Assembly (NCBI RefSeq): GCF_007748095.1
Contig: NZ_CP036287.1
Coordinates: forward strand, 1,240,001-1,304,000
Direction: 5' to 3'
DNA: 64,000 nucleotides
Origin: Engelhardtia mirabilis
GTDB lineage: Bacteria > Planctomycetota > UBA1135 > GCA-002686595
Shown in pieces: positions 45,101 to 53,054 of this stretch. A program made the translations under genes and the position numbers. The notes below the pieces were generated by a model. The model had not been told where the DNA came from and ran no database searches. It was given only the letters and a program-made list of their open reading frames with translations. How positions within the stretch are numbered: the stretch's first letter is position 1; every line of letters starts with the position of its first letter.

Positions 45101-45152
45101 GGCTGGCGTCGGCGCGCTGACCCCGGCGCTCGAGGTGATCGTGCGGGGGTGA
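42108..45152 (+). CDS. Secreted ELWxTDGTxAGT repeat protein (paralog 3)
   Basis: The 1014-residue paralog starts MRTNANYGALAVSLLFAAASTAASQ (signal peptide) at 42108; an open frame upstream to 41928 lacks features. Repeats are of the form RELFRLDGSASSLKLVEDLN and TELWRSDGTGVGTLETEM, somewhat more varied than in paralogs 1 and 2. The tail is FGGWVAEPFGVGCAGSSGLA through VGALTPALEVIVRG. A long inverted repeat follows directly after its stop. Divergent from the interrupted gene at 41818, with a 289-base shared upstream region. Probably a surface protein; role unknown. Confidence 0.88.
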   Translation: MRTNANYGALAVSLLFAAASTAASQDLVANINVQEAPALGWVPDSDPGGFTSIGARTYFSAAGSGLGRVLYWTGAPGAAPQLLVDVDPSAGPKDPQDLIELPSGQFLFTAQTPATGREWFVSDGTSAGTTLLTEMVLGSFDGFIGQPTLHQGEVYFFATDANSPSRALWKTDGTAAGTERLEVLGLGGGLPVPGEQIVSAGGTLYYAFNDVGTSGPFWELWSTSGTVGGASKVIEVLESSFSGVRELTAVGSKLVFVAQGQGTGFEPWVSDGTALGTWPVQLMPGAAGSAPSGLTALGNHVYFAADDPTVGRELFRLDGSASSLKLVEDLNPGAAGSSPDELAVLNGALYFSGDDGVHGDELWSTSGAPGAASLFAEFAAGAAGSAPRDLVALGAQILCVAGSASTGAELYASDGTVAGTGLVADIVPGSSSSNPVGLFSNGAQVFFAATTEATGTELWRSDGTGVGTLETEMATVPFDQGSDPRYLTSIGGQLVFVANDGLNGIQPWASDGAPGGTGLLATVPSPSSPPIVAGEFRGRAYINVNSALNQWTLYQSDGTPAGTVPANLGIGSGFAGVKLVLRDRLLFTIGIDSDLYSTDGTAAGTVLLAQLSNQTGAFFAAGDYVYFRNWTSQTGKELWRTDGTPQGTQLVADIWPGPQWGVTDDFYFEAGSLGGLLYFRAETAANQTELWRTDGTVAGTELFADLNPLGGSYPSDFRTVDNHLFFSAYVDGGRYLFATDGVSVEQVLDAPLEPGMDGFANDQVYFVIQSVGGEPKLLSSDGTAAGTGIVADLGDAPVVFLRGAWKVTSGAEVLFSIYGGGISADFWVTDGTAAGTYQVTETLDTSIFEVDAPDELVRVGSEIYFRAWNQDLGGELFSLPIAAFGGWVAEPFGVGCAGSSGLAPTIGASGEASLGSTLTVELAGAAASAPVAHYFDFDYGLGAVGGCDVYLAAPKLLLLDSTDAVGAVTLSLAIPNDPVLAGIELWLQSVVADPGGGLAGVGALTPALEVIVRG

Positions 45153-45248
45153 GGCGGCCGTCAGGTGCCACGGACATCAGGTGCCAGGCACAAAGCCCCC
45201 GCGTAGGCGGCGGTTTTGTGCCTGGCACCTGACGTCCGCCTCACCCCC
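45146..45248. repeat. Long imperfect palindrome with GTGCCAGGCAC core
   Basis: Arms TCAGGTGCCAGGCACAAA (45177-45194) and its complement (45215-45232) are perfect, and pairing extends outward through CGGAC/GTCCG with one mismatch. Outer runs GGGGGTGAGGCGG (45146-45158) and CCGCCTCACCCCC (45236-45248) also pair. Its direct repeat, GTCAGGTGCCA, occurs twice at the left end and again at about 27376-27392. It follows the stop of paralog 3, so it may serve as a terminator, but the CAGGTGCCAGGCAC type of core suggests a REP/MITE-like dispersed element. I cannot count copies elsewhere. Confidence 0.65.
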
Positions 45249-45376
45249 GATGAACCGGGCGCGATTCGTACCGATCGCGCTCGAGATCCGGGTCGTCGGC
45301 GGTCGATTGGACTCGGGCCCGCAGTGGGCCTCCCAACGACCCTTGCCGGCGGCCTCGAAGTCGCCCTTCCCAGGCG

Positions 45377-47512
45377 ATGCTCGACGATCAACTCCGCGCC
45401 AGCGCGACGAACAGCAGCACCTTCGCCCAGGGCACCCAGGGCGCCGACCGCGCCGCCACGGCGGCCGAGTGCGTGTCCATCGAGGCCGCCATTGCCATCG
45501 ACGGGCCCAAGCCGAAGGCCGGCCTGGCCTACCGGGTGAACCTGGTGGCCGTGGCGCTCGCGATGGTCCTGCTGCCGATGGTCTACGCCGGCTTGGTCCT
45601 GGGCCTGGGGCTCGTGACCATCTGGTACCCGCTGAACGCCGGGGATCTGCTGCCCGCGGATCTGCCGGTGCGTGGCAAGGCCCTGGCCTACGTGCTGCCG
45701 ACCGTCGCCGGGCTCGCGGCGACCCTCTTCCTGCTCAAGCCCCTGCTCAGCCGCCGCCCCAAGGGCCGCGGGCGACGCGAGCTCAAGCGCGAGCAGGAAC
45801 CGAAGCTCTTCGCCTTCCTCGACGGCCTCGCCGACGGCCAGGGCGCGCCGCGGCCGGTGCGGGTGGAGGTCGACCTGCGGGTCAACGCCTCGGCCTCCTT
45901 GGTCAGCGTCCGCAGCCTGGTTCGCGGCGACCTGGTGCTGACCCTGGGGCTGCCCCTGGTGGCGGGCCTGGACGTGCGCTCCTTCGCCGCGGTCGTGGCC
46001 CACGAGTACGGTCACTTCGCCCAGGGCACCGCCATGCGCGCCTACTGGGTCATCGCGACCGTCCACGGTTGGTTCGAGCGCGTGGTCTTCGAGCGCGACC
46101 AGTGGGACGAGCGCATCGAGTCCGTGCAGCAACGCACCGATTGGATCAGCCGCCGGATGGCGCTGCCGATCGCCGGCGCGCGCGGGATGGTCTGGGTCTC
46201 GCGCCGGATCCTCCTGGGGCTGATGCGCCTGGGTGAGCTGGCCACGGCCGCGCTCAGCCGCCAGATGGAGTTCGACGCCGACGCCCACGCCGTGCGGGTG
46301 GTGGGCACCGAGGTCTTCGAGGCCATGCTGCCCGAGCTGTCGGTGATCGACAGCGCGCGCCGCAACGCCGAGCACGACACGGAGATGGCCTGGCGCGAGC
46401 ACAGCCTGCCGGAGGACCTGGTTGCGCTGACCGTCGCCAACCTGCGCCAGTTCAGCCCCGAGGCGCGGGACGAGCTGCGCGAGCACGCCCTGGCCAGTGC
46501 GCCCAGGTGGTACGCCAGCCACCCCCCCGGCGCCCAGCGGATCAAGCGCGCCCGCAGTCGCGGCGGCGACTGCCGCGTCAACCTCGACGGCCCGGCCAGC
46601 CGGCTCTTCGCCGACTTCGGAGCCCTCTCCCGGGACCTGACCATCAGCCAACACCGAGCCGTCCTCGGCGGGTCCTTCGACCCCCAGTGCATGGTCGCGG
46701 CCGAGGACATCCTGGCCGTGGGCAACCGCCGCTCGGCGGAGCGCGGCGCGCGGGGCTGGCTCTTCGGCGAGGGCTTCCGGTTGCCCGAGATCGCGTCGGC
46801 CAGCCTGCGGGCGGCGACCGACGCCCTGGGCATCGATCCGAGCGATCGTTACGAGCGCGAGGAGGTCGTCCGGCGGCGCTTGGCGGGCCACGCCCTCGCC
46901 GAGAGCGGCATCAAGTTCAAGCCGTCCCTGCTCGACCTGGACAGCGGCGAGCCGCTCCTCGCCCGGGGAGACCGTCGGACTTGGGACGAGACGCGCCAGG
47001 GCCAGGTCGGTCGCGAGGCGGCGCCGATCCTGGGCGACGTGCGGGGCTCGCAGGAGTGGCTGGCGGGTGCGGGCCGGGACGAGGAGGCGCAGGCCCTGGG
47101 CGGGCTGATCGACTTCGTCGAGGCCTTGGGCTCCTGCTGGCCGGCGGTTCACGAGCTCGGGCGCTGCCTCGATGTGCTCGACCGAACCCTCGACGCCTTG
47201 ACCGATCAGTTGGAAGTGGATCGCGACGCGGCGCAGGCCCAGATCGATGCTCTGGCCGGGATGCTGCGCTGCGCCTTGGACGATGCCCGCGACAGCCTCG
47301 GGTCCCTGGTCGTGCCCGCCGACGCTTCGGTCGGCTGCCTCTGGCCGGAGGACGCAGAACCCGCGGACCTGTCGCCGGCCGCGCTGCTGCGACTGGCTGG
47401 CGAGGTCTGGTCCCAGCTCGAACGCGGCTACGAGGAATGCCTCGGCGCGCTGGCGGTGCGGGTCAAGGAAGTGGCGGTCACGCGCCGCAACTCCCTCGAC
47501 GCCGCGGCCTGA
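45377..47512 (+). CDS. M48-family membrane metalloprotease
   Basis: The 711-residue protein has two hydrophobic segments near the N-terminus (VAVALAMVLLPMVYAGLVLGLGLV and VLPTVAGLAATLFLLKPL), then a zinc protease core. HEYGH (His209, Glu210, His213) supplies two zinc ligands and the catalytic Glu; RQMEFDADAHA near residue 298 supplies the third, as in the ExxxD of M48 (HtpX/Ste24-like). The arrangement of membrane helices before the zinc motif fits M48. The C-terminal about 300 residues are helical and uncharacterised, much longer than in HtpX. It probably degrades membrane or secreted proteins. Followed 106 bases later by the orphan Avd-like gene. A large minus-strand frame over it is a shadow. 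Confidence 0.9.
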   Translation: MLDDQLRASATNSSTFAQGTQGADRAATAAECVSIEAAIAIDGPKPKAGLAYRVNLVAVALAMVLLPMVYAGLVLGLGLVTIWYPLNAGDLLPADLPVRGKALAYVLPTVAGLAATLFLLKPLLSRRPKGRGRRELKREQEPKLFAFLDGLADGQGAPRPVRVEVDLRVNASASLVSVRSLVRGDLVLTLGLPLVAGLDVRSFAAVVAHEYGHFAQGTAMRAYWVIATVHGWFERVVFERDQWDERIESVQQRTDWISRRMALPIAGARGMVWVSRRILLGLMRLGELATAALSRQMEFDADAHAVRVVGTEVFEAMLPELSVIDSARRNAEHDTEMAWREHSLPEDLVALTVANLRQFSPEARDELREHALASAPRWYASHPPGAQRIKRARSRGGDCRVNLDGPASRLFADFGALSRDLTISQHRAVLGGSFDPQCMVAAEDILAVGNRRSAERGARGWLFGEGFRLPEIASASLRAATDALGIDPSDRYEREEVVRRRLAGHALAESGIKFKPSLLDLDSGEPLLARGDRRTWDETRQGQVGREAAPILGDVRGSQEWLAGAGRDEEAQALGGLIDFVEALGSCWPAVHELGRCLDVLDRTLDALTDQLEVDRDAAQAQIDALAGMLRCALDDARDSLGSLVVPADASVGCLWPEDAEPADLSPAALLRLAGEVWSQLERGYEECLGALAVRVKEVAVTRRNSLDAAA

Positions 47513-47618
47513 GCCCGTCCCCTGCCTGGGGCGCCACGCCCAACGCAAGGCTGACGGAGATCGTCGGAACCGGCGGCCACCTCGCGCGCTCCAAGGGAAC
47601 AGCGAGAGGGGCCAAGCC

Positions 47619-48020
47619 ATGGGAACGACGAACCGACCGCAGGTGATACCGACGTTGCAGCCGGCGCGGGCTGCGAGCGTCCACGGGCGCGCACTGGACC
47701 TCGCGGTCTGGTGTGCCGATCAGACCACCGACGCGTCGACCCGCGCGGCCCGTGCCTCCTGGACCCCGATCCGCGAGGCGGCCTCGCAGGTGGCCCTGGC
47801 GGTGGTCGAGGCGCTCTTGCTGCCGCGCCGGCGCGAAGCCCTGGGGCGGGCCGAGCGCAGTCTGGAGGAGCTGCGCGAGCGCGTCGTCTCGGGTGCGACG
47901 GCGGTGGGGGTCAACCTGGTCCAGGTGAGGTTCCTGCTGGACGAGATCGACGCGGTGGAGGGTCAGGTGGCGGCCCTGCGCCGCGGACCCGTGGAGCTGA
48001 GCGTGGTCAGCGAGGGCTGA
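47619..48020 (+). CDS. Orphan Avd-like helical-bundle protein
   Basis: The 133-residue protein matches the Avd-like protein of the DGR (22483-23061): ALDLAVWCAD near the N-terminus, EALLLPRRREALGRAERSLE in the centre, and RFLLDEIDAVEGQVAAL near the end. A GAGAGGGG ribosome site precedes ATG 47619. Its size is that of a complete Avd, without the TR readthrough extension of the DGR copy. No RT, TR, VR or FGE-type target is near it; its neighbours are an M48 protease and a subtilisin. It could supply a second Avd subunit in trans, be a relic of a lost DGR, or be an unrelated four-helix protein of the broader family. Confidence 0.7.
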   Translation: MGTTNRPQVIPTLQPARAASVHGRALDLAVWCADQTTDASTRAARASWTPIREAASQVALAVVEALLLPRRREALGRAERSLEELRERVVSGATAVGVNLVQVRFLLDEIDAVEGQVAALRRGPVELSVVSEG

Positions 48021-48346
48021 CGGCTTCCGGAGGGCCTCAGGTCCCGAGGTGCGTGCCTTCCGGCTGGCTGTTCGCTGCCCCGAGCACGGGGCGTTCCTGA
48101 CAATGGCGGGCTCCACGCTCCGTAGAGCGCCCTCGCGGACGAGCGCTCCGAAACTCCCGCGATTCGTCGCTCCTGTCGGGAACTCGGCGGTCGCGGGGCA
48201 CTAGCACCATCAGCGGGGCATTCGCGGGGGCCTCGGCCCCTCCAAGAACGCCCACCCCGCTCGCTCGACGGGAACCGCGCCCCGACCCACCTCGTTCGTC
48301 CCCGTGCACCGACCCCCTGCGGTGCGCGACAGCTCGAGGTCTTGTC
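48021..48346. other. Intergenic region, no gene recognised
   Basis: The 326 bases between the Avd-like gene and the subtilisin carry no protein-like frame on either strand. The subtilisin promoter is presumably here but is not visible by eye. I looked for a TR-like adenine-rich repeat next to the orphan avd and found none. Confidence 0.45.
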
Positions 48347-50512
48347 ATGCGTCGGCTTTTCGCGCTGCCTGTTGTCGGCCTGTTCCTTCGTCGTCCCCGT
48401 CGGTCCACGCCAGGCCTCGGCCTGCTCGGCGCAGCGCTCCTGCTCACGCTCGGGGCCCACGGCCATGTCGATCTCGCGCCAGATGGCGCCGCCCCGTGGG
48501 AGCTCGACTTCCAACCGGTGAGTGCCCTCGCCGTGCAGCTCGTGGGCGGCGTCCAGGATCCCGGCCTGGTGCGCGCGCTGGTCCTCGGCGCCGGCGCAGC
48601 GCCAAGGTCGGTGGAGAGCTTCCATGCGCCCGGCTGGCACCGGGTCGGCCTCGGCCGAACGGTCCACGCGGGCGAGCTGCTCGGCGCAGTCGTCGAAGTG
48701 GCCTCCGACCCGCGGGTGCACTTCGCCACGCCCCTGTGGACCATGCCCGACGGGCGCATCGTCGCGCCCACCGCCGAGATCCTGGTGCGATTGAAGTCGC
48801 CGGGCCTCGTGGGTGAGTCCGCACTCGGACGCCTTGCTCCCGACCTGCGCGTGGTCGAGTCGAACCTGGGCGGCGTGGCCGGAGCCTTCCGCGCCCGTCC
48901 GGACCTGGTCGACGGGTTCGCGGTGATCGAGCGCGTGCGCGGGTTGCGTCAGTCCGAGTCGATCCTTTGGGCCGAGTCCGACTGCCTGTTCGAGGGCAGC
49001 AGCGCCCACGCGGGCGCGACCCAGGGCAACGGCCCGGTGATCGCGCCCAGTGATCCGCTGTTCGGCCTGCAGTGGGCCCACGAGAACGACTACCCCTCGT
49101 CCAAGGGCTTCGACATCGATCTGGATACCCAATTGGCGTGGGCGCTGACCAAGGGATCGCAAGCAGTGCCGGTGATGGTCATCGACGTGGGCGTCGACCT
49201 CGCGCACCCGGACCTGACGGTGACCCTCGGCGCCGACTTCACCGGAGCCGGCGGCGGTGGTGGGCCGGTCGAGCCCTGCGACAAGCACGGCACCGCCGTG
49301 GCCGGTTGCATCGGTGCGATCCACGACAACGGCCTCGGCGTGGCGGGCGCGGCGCCGGATGCGGCGCTCTTCTCGGCGCGTTGCTTCGTGACCCTGCCCG
49401 ATTGCACCGGCGCGTGGACGACCCAGTACTCGTGGACGGCCGCGGCCCTGGCCTGGGGCGCCGACAACGGCGCGCGGGTGAGCGTCAACAGCAACTACTA
49501 CAACCAGTACTCCTTCGCGATCGCGAACGCGTACGAGCAGACGCGCGGTCAGGGCATGGTGCACTTCGCCTCCGCGGGCAACAGCTCCGGCGCGATCACC
49601 TGGCCGGCGTCCCTGCCGGAGGTGCACGCGATCACGGCGATGACCGACTACGGCACGCTCGCGAGCTTCTCCTGCAAGGGGCCCCAGGCCGGCTTCTGCG
49701 CGCCGGGGCAGGGGATCTGGACCACGGACGTGAGCGGCGACGGGGGCTACGTGGAAGGGGATGTGTGTCAGGTCTCCGGCACCAGCTACGCGGCGCCCCT
49801 CGCTGCTTCAGTGGCGGCCCTGGTGCTGGCCATGGACCCGACCCTCGAGCCGGACCAGGTCGACCAGATCCTGCGCGACACCGCCGGCGACCTGGGCGCG
49901 CCCGGTTGGGACCCGAGCTTCGGCTCTGGCCTGCCCCGCGCCGGCGACGCGGTGCGCCACGCGGTCGGCCTGCTGCGCCTGCTGCACTCCGAGACCGAGA
50001 TCCTGACCCTGGTCGCGGGCGGTGTGCAGGAGCTCGAGTTGGCGGCGGGGCCCCTTGCGGGCGGCCTGCCCTACTTGGTGCTGGGGGCCGCGAGCGCGGC
50101 GGTGCAGCCCAACTCCGGCGAGGGCATCGGCTCCCTGCCCCTGGCGATCGATGCCTACACGATCGCGTCGCTGCAACTCACCAACCAGGGGCCCTTCGTC
50201 GGCACCTTCGGCCTGCTCGATGGCACGGGCCACGGCCTGGCCGCGATCGCCGTCCCAGCCGGCTCGGATCCGGCCCTCTCGGGCCTGGTCCTGACCCACG
50301 CCTACCTGGTGCTCGAGCCCGCCCTGGCGGGCATCGACGGAGCGGCCAGCGAGGCGGTCGAGCTGTGCCTGGTCGGCTCGCCGGCCGAGCTTCCGGACCC
50401 GACCACGACCTTCGATGCGCCCCAACTGCACGGCACGTCCGTCGCCGGACCGCCGCCGTCGGTACATGGACCGACCCATGCGGAACTGATCGCAGCCGCG
50501 ACCAATCCCTGA
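48347..50512 (+). CDS. Secreted subtilisin-like serine protease (S8)
   Basis: The 721-residue protein has an Arg-rich start, then a hydrophobic segment (LGLLGAALLLTLGAHGHVD) as a signal peptide. A prodomain-like region of about 200 residues precedes the S8 catalytic domain. Asp280 lies in MVIDVGVDLAHPDL, His314 in KHGTAVAGCIG and Ser480 in GTSYAAPLAASVAAL; all three catalytic residues are present. Two Cys pairs (AGC, FVTLPDC) could form disulfides. After about residue 545 comes the sandwich tail typical of secreted proteins in this window (LELAAGPLAGGLPYLVLGAA through LSGLVLTHAYLVLEP). It likely cleaves extracellular or surface proteins. Confidence 0.93.
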   Translation: MRRLFALPVVGLFLRRPRRSTPGLGLLGAALLLTLGAHGHVDLAPDGAAPWELDFQPVSALAVQLVGGVQDPGLVRALVLGAGAAPRSVESFHAPGWHRVGLGRTVHAGELLGAVVEVASDPRVHFATPLWTMPDGRIVAPTAEILVRLKSPGLVGESALGRLAPDLRVVESNLGGVAGAFRARPDLVDGFAVIERVRGLRQSESILWAESDCLFEGSSAHAGATQGNGPVIAPSDPLFGLQWAHENDYPSSKGFDIDLDTQLAWALTKGSQAVPVMVIDVGVDLAHPDLTVTLGADFTGAGGGGGPVEPCDKHGTAVAGCIGAIHDNGLGVAGAAPDAALFSARCFVTLPDCTGAWTTQYSWTAAALAWGADNGARVSVNSNYYNQYSFAIANAYEQTRGQGMVHFASAGNSSGAITWPASLPEVHAITAMTDYGTLASFSCKGPQAGFCAPGQGIWTTDVSGDGGYVEGDVCQVSGTSYAAPLAASVAALVLAMDPTLEPDQVDQILRDTAGDLGAPGWDPSFGSGLPRAGDAVRHAVGLLRLLHSETEILTLVAGGVQELELAAGPLAGGLPYLVLGAASAAVQPNSGEGIGSLPLAIDAYTIASLQLTNQGPFVGTFGLLDGTGHGLAAIAVPAGSDPALSGLVLTHAYLVLEPALAGIDGAASEAVELCLVGSPAELPDPTTTFDAPQLHGTSVAGPPPSVHGPTHAELIAAATNP

Positions 50513-50609
50513 CGCGGCGCCGACGATCGAGTTGGTCGTGGGGGCCGCGGATCCTCGTGACCGGTGTCGGCGCGGCCTGCCTGGAACGGGGCCGCGCCGA
50601 CTGATCTGT

Positions 50610-51428
50610 CTACGGCAGCTTCAGGTCCTCGACGATCCAGCGGTCGATGCTGCGCGCCAGGTCCGCGGCGCAGGGCTCGAGCATCAGGTCGTGCCCGGCG
50701 TCCTCGAACAGCTCGATCTCCGCGCCCAGGGCCCGGGCGTACTCACGCGTCGCGTCCAGGGCGAAGCAGGCGTCCGCGGTGCCCGCGAAGACGCGCATCG
50801 GCATCTCGAGCAGGCGTTCGCGCAGGACGACTCCGTCCTTGAGCTGCTCGATCAGACCCATGGACTCGGGCACGATCAGGTCGTGGAAGCTGGCGTCGTC
50901 GATCGTCGCCTTGGGACCCAGGAGCAGCTCGCGCGCGAGCTTCGGCGTGCGCACCCAGTGGTAGGGATTGCGCTTGAGCGTGCCGGTCAGGGTGTTGATG
51001 CGGTGGCGCTTGGCCAGGCGCTTCAGCATCCCCCCCGCGCCCGTGAGGGGCATCGGGGCGATCAGCGCCGCCGCCGGCAGGTCGCCGACCTCCAGGCTCT
51101 TCTCGTCGCGCGTTTCGAGGGTCTTCATCAACATCGGCGCGCCGATGCCGTGGGCGATGACCACCGGCCGCGGGTTGATCCGCGACAGGCGCCGCGCGAA
51201 CGGGTTGATGTAGTCCTCGAGGTTGTAGAAGTTCAGCTCCCCCTTATGCATCGAGCTCTGGCCGTGGCCGGGGAGGCTGATCGCACGGCACACGTAGCCG
51301 AGCCCGTTCAGGTGGCCGATGAACGACTCCCAACAGCGGACGTCGTGGAACAGGTCGTGCTGCAGGAAGAGGGGGGTGGCGCGCCGAACTTCAGCGGGCT
51401 TGCGAACGATCTGCTCGATGGTCTCCAT
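50610..51428 (-). CDS. Alpha/beta-hydrolase fold protein with altered nucleophile elbow
   Basis: The 272-residue protein has the alpha/beta-hydrolase pattern: PLFLQHDLFHDVRCWESFIG (strand 3 and lid), then CRAISLPGHGQSS, a core strand VVIAHGIGAPM, a late Asp region (AGTADACFALD) and DAGHDLMLEP with the catalytic His. The nucleophile elbow, usually G-H-S-x-G, reads A-H-G-I-G, so the Ser is replaced by Gly. The Asp and His remain. It may therefore be a pseudoenzyme or use water or another residue. The start at 51428 was chosen as the first ATG before the conserved fold; the frame is open upstream but Arg/Gly-rich. Single gene, with converging transcription from the subtilisin side. Confidence 0.85.
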   Translation of the reverse strand: METIEQIVRKPAEVRRATPLFLQHDLFHDVRCWESFIGHLNGLGYVCRAISLPGHGQSSMHKGELNFYNLEDYINPFARRLSRINPRPVVIAHGIGAPMLMKTLETRDEKSLEVGDLPAAALIAPMPLTGAGGMLKRLAKRHRINTLTGTLKRNPYHWVRTPKLARELLLGPKATIDDASFHDLIVPESMGLIEQLKDGVVLRERLLEMPMRVFAGTADACFALDATREYARALGAEIELFEDAGHDLMLEPCAADLARSIDRWIVEDLKLP

Positions 51429-52168
51429 GGGGTCGGCCCGCCGTGTGGGGGACCGGAGGGGCTGAGGTTCTAGCAGATCCGAGCTGGGAGGTCCGCTCCG
51501 GCCGCCGATCGGGTGCGGCCGCGTGGGCCCGCTCCCGCCCCGTTCGGCGGGAGCCCGCACACGCCCGCTTCCCCCAGTTCCACCCCGAGCGACCCGTCGG
51601 ACCGTGAGCCGTTCGCGCGCTGGGAGCGGCGCCGCCTCGCGCGTCCCGCCGGCGAGCGCGGGCGGACCGGCCACCGCGCCCGCCGGTCCGGTTCCCCCCA
51701 CCGGTCCCGGGCGGGCCCTCGACCCTCTGGCGCGCGACTCACGTGAATCGACGCGGAACCTGGCCTTCGAGTCCGGCGTCCCACCTCACCCGGGACGCCC
51801 CGCGCGAGCGGGGCTTGCAACGGCGCCGGCTGGGGAGAGCCCGCGCCCGCGACCTTGTCCTGCCTGAAGGGAAGGAAGCGAGCGGCCGCCCGTGGTCAGG
51901 TCACGGGCGGCCGCACTCGTTCCGCAGCCAGTGAGCGAATGGAGGGCGATGGGAGGGCTCTCGACGGGCGGTGAGATCTCGCCGCCGCGTCGGCCTCGAG
52001 TTTCACTCCGAGAGCCGAGCGCGGCGGATCATCCGTCCGCTTGTGGCGTCGGTGCCTAGCGGCGCTCGGGACTGACGCGGAGTCCACGAGCCCGATGGAC
52101 TAGGACATGCGAGCGTGCTGTGTGGTCGCACCGCCGGGCCGTGGCGCCGCAGCGCGGCTGAACTCCCA
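51429..52168. other. Intergenic region, no gene recognised
   Basis: The 740 bases between the minus-strand genes ending at 52169 and starting at 51428 contain only short Arg/Pro/Gly-rich frames on both strands. None has a family signature, and I consider them shadows of GC bias. The hydrolase promoter is presumably near its right end. Confidence 0.5.
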
Positions 52169-52828
52169 CTACGGCCGCGAGTAGAAGCGCTGCGATCCCG
52201 CACCGTGGCCGATCAAGTGCCCGGCGCGCTCCAGCTTGACGAAGGCGCGGCGCGCGCGGACGGTGCCGATGTTGCGGGACTTGGCGTAGGCCTGGGGCGT
52301 GCAGCGGCCCTGGGAGTCGGTGCCGGCGTCGCCTTGGCGTGCGACCCATTCGAGCACCGCCCGTTCCAAAGCGTCGAGGCCGGCGGTGCCGCTCGGGCTG
52401 CGGCCGCGGCGCAGGGCTTCAAGGGCGGCGCCGCGCGCGGCGCGGGTCGACGAGCCGAGTCGGACCGGGATCTCGACCGTCCCGTCCTCGCGGTCGACTT
52501 CGTGGGGGCGGCGATCGGAGAGGGGCACCGAAGCCACCACGACCGGACGGCCGTCGAGCTCGAGGATCTGGACGGTGGGCCGCAAGGCGGGGCGCACGAA
52601 GTGCGCGGCGATGTCGCGCAGCTCGCGCGCGGTGTCGGGCGGATGGGGCGCGCCCGGCACGCCGCCGCGGTCCTCGACGCCGACCAGGAAGTGGCCGCCG
52701 CGGGTGTTGGCGAAGGCGGCCAGGGTGCGGGCGACCTTGGGCGCGCGGGGCAGGCCGCGCTTGAACTCGACCTTCGAGCCCTCGCCGGCGGCGATCAACG
52801 CGCGTAGGTCGTCGAGGTCCAGGTCCAT
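52169..52828 (-). CDS. AlbA_2 (Schlafen-like) ATP-binding domain protein
   Basis: The 219-residue protein starts MDLDLDDLRALIAAGEGSKV, and EGSKVEFKRGL matches the opening of the AlbA_2 domain. The family's later strands appear as AFANTRGGHFLVGVEDRG, then the PTVQILELDGRPVVVASVP strand. The C-terminal 70 residues form a winged-helix-like region (LERAVLEWVARQGD, KSRNIGTVRARRAFVKLERA). AlbA_2/Schlafen-type proteins bind nucleic acids or nucleotides, often as transcription regulators. The frame upstream of 52828 is open but not conserved. Downstream gap to the hydrolase is 740 bases, so it is likely monocistronic. Confidence 0.85.
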   Translation of the reverse strand: MDLDLDDLRALIAAGEGSKVEFKRGLPRAPKVARTLAAFANTRGGHFLVGVEDRGGVPGAPHPPDTARELRDIAAHFVRPALRPTVQILELDGRPVVVASVPLSDRRPHEVDREDGTVEIPVRLGSSTRAARGAALEALRRGRSPSGTAGLDALERAVLEWVARQGDAGTDSQGRCTPQAYAKSRNIGTVRARRAFVKLERAGHLIGHGAGSQRFYSRP

Positions 52829-53054
52829 CGGGAGCGAGGTTAGCGGACTGGACTGCCGCCGTCGCGCGCGGGCGCGGCGCGCGCCGACGTCGACCTCCGC
52901 CGCGGGACCGATGTGAGCGCAGCCAAAGCCACGGCTCCGTGCGGAACGCAAATCTCGCCCTGCGCCGCGCGGCTGGCCTGGGACCCGCGCGGAGTGCAAG
53001 GGACGGGCCCGGTCGCCCGATCGGCGACCGGCCCGATCCACCTCGCCTGCGCGG

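Noticed and set aside
51429..52168. Short open frames of about 100-115 residues in the gap
   Set aside because: Arg/Pro/Gly-rich, no motif, overlapping frames on both strands; treated as GC shadows.
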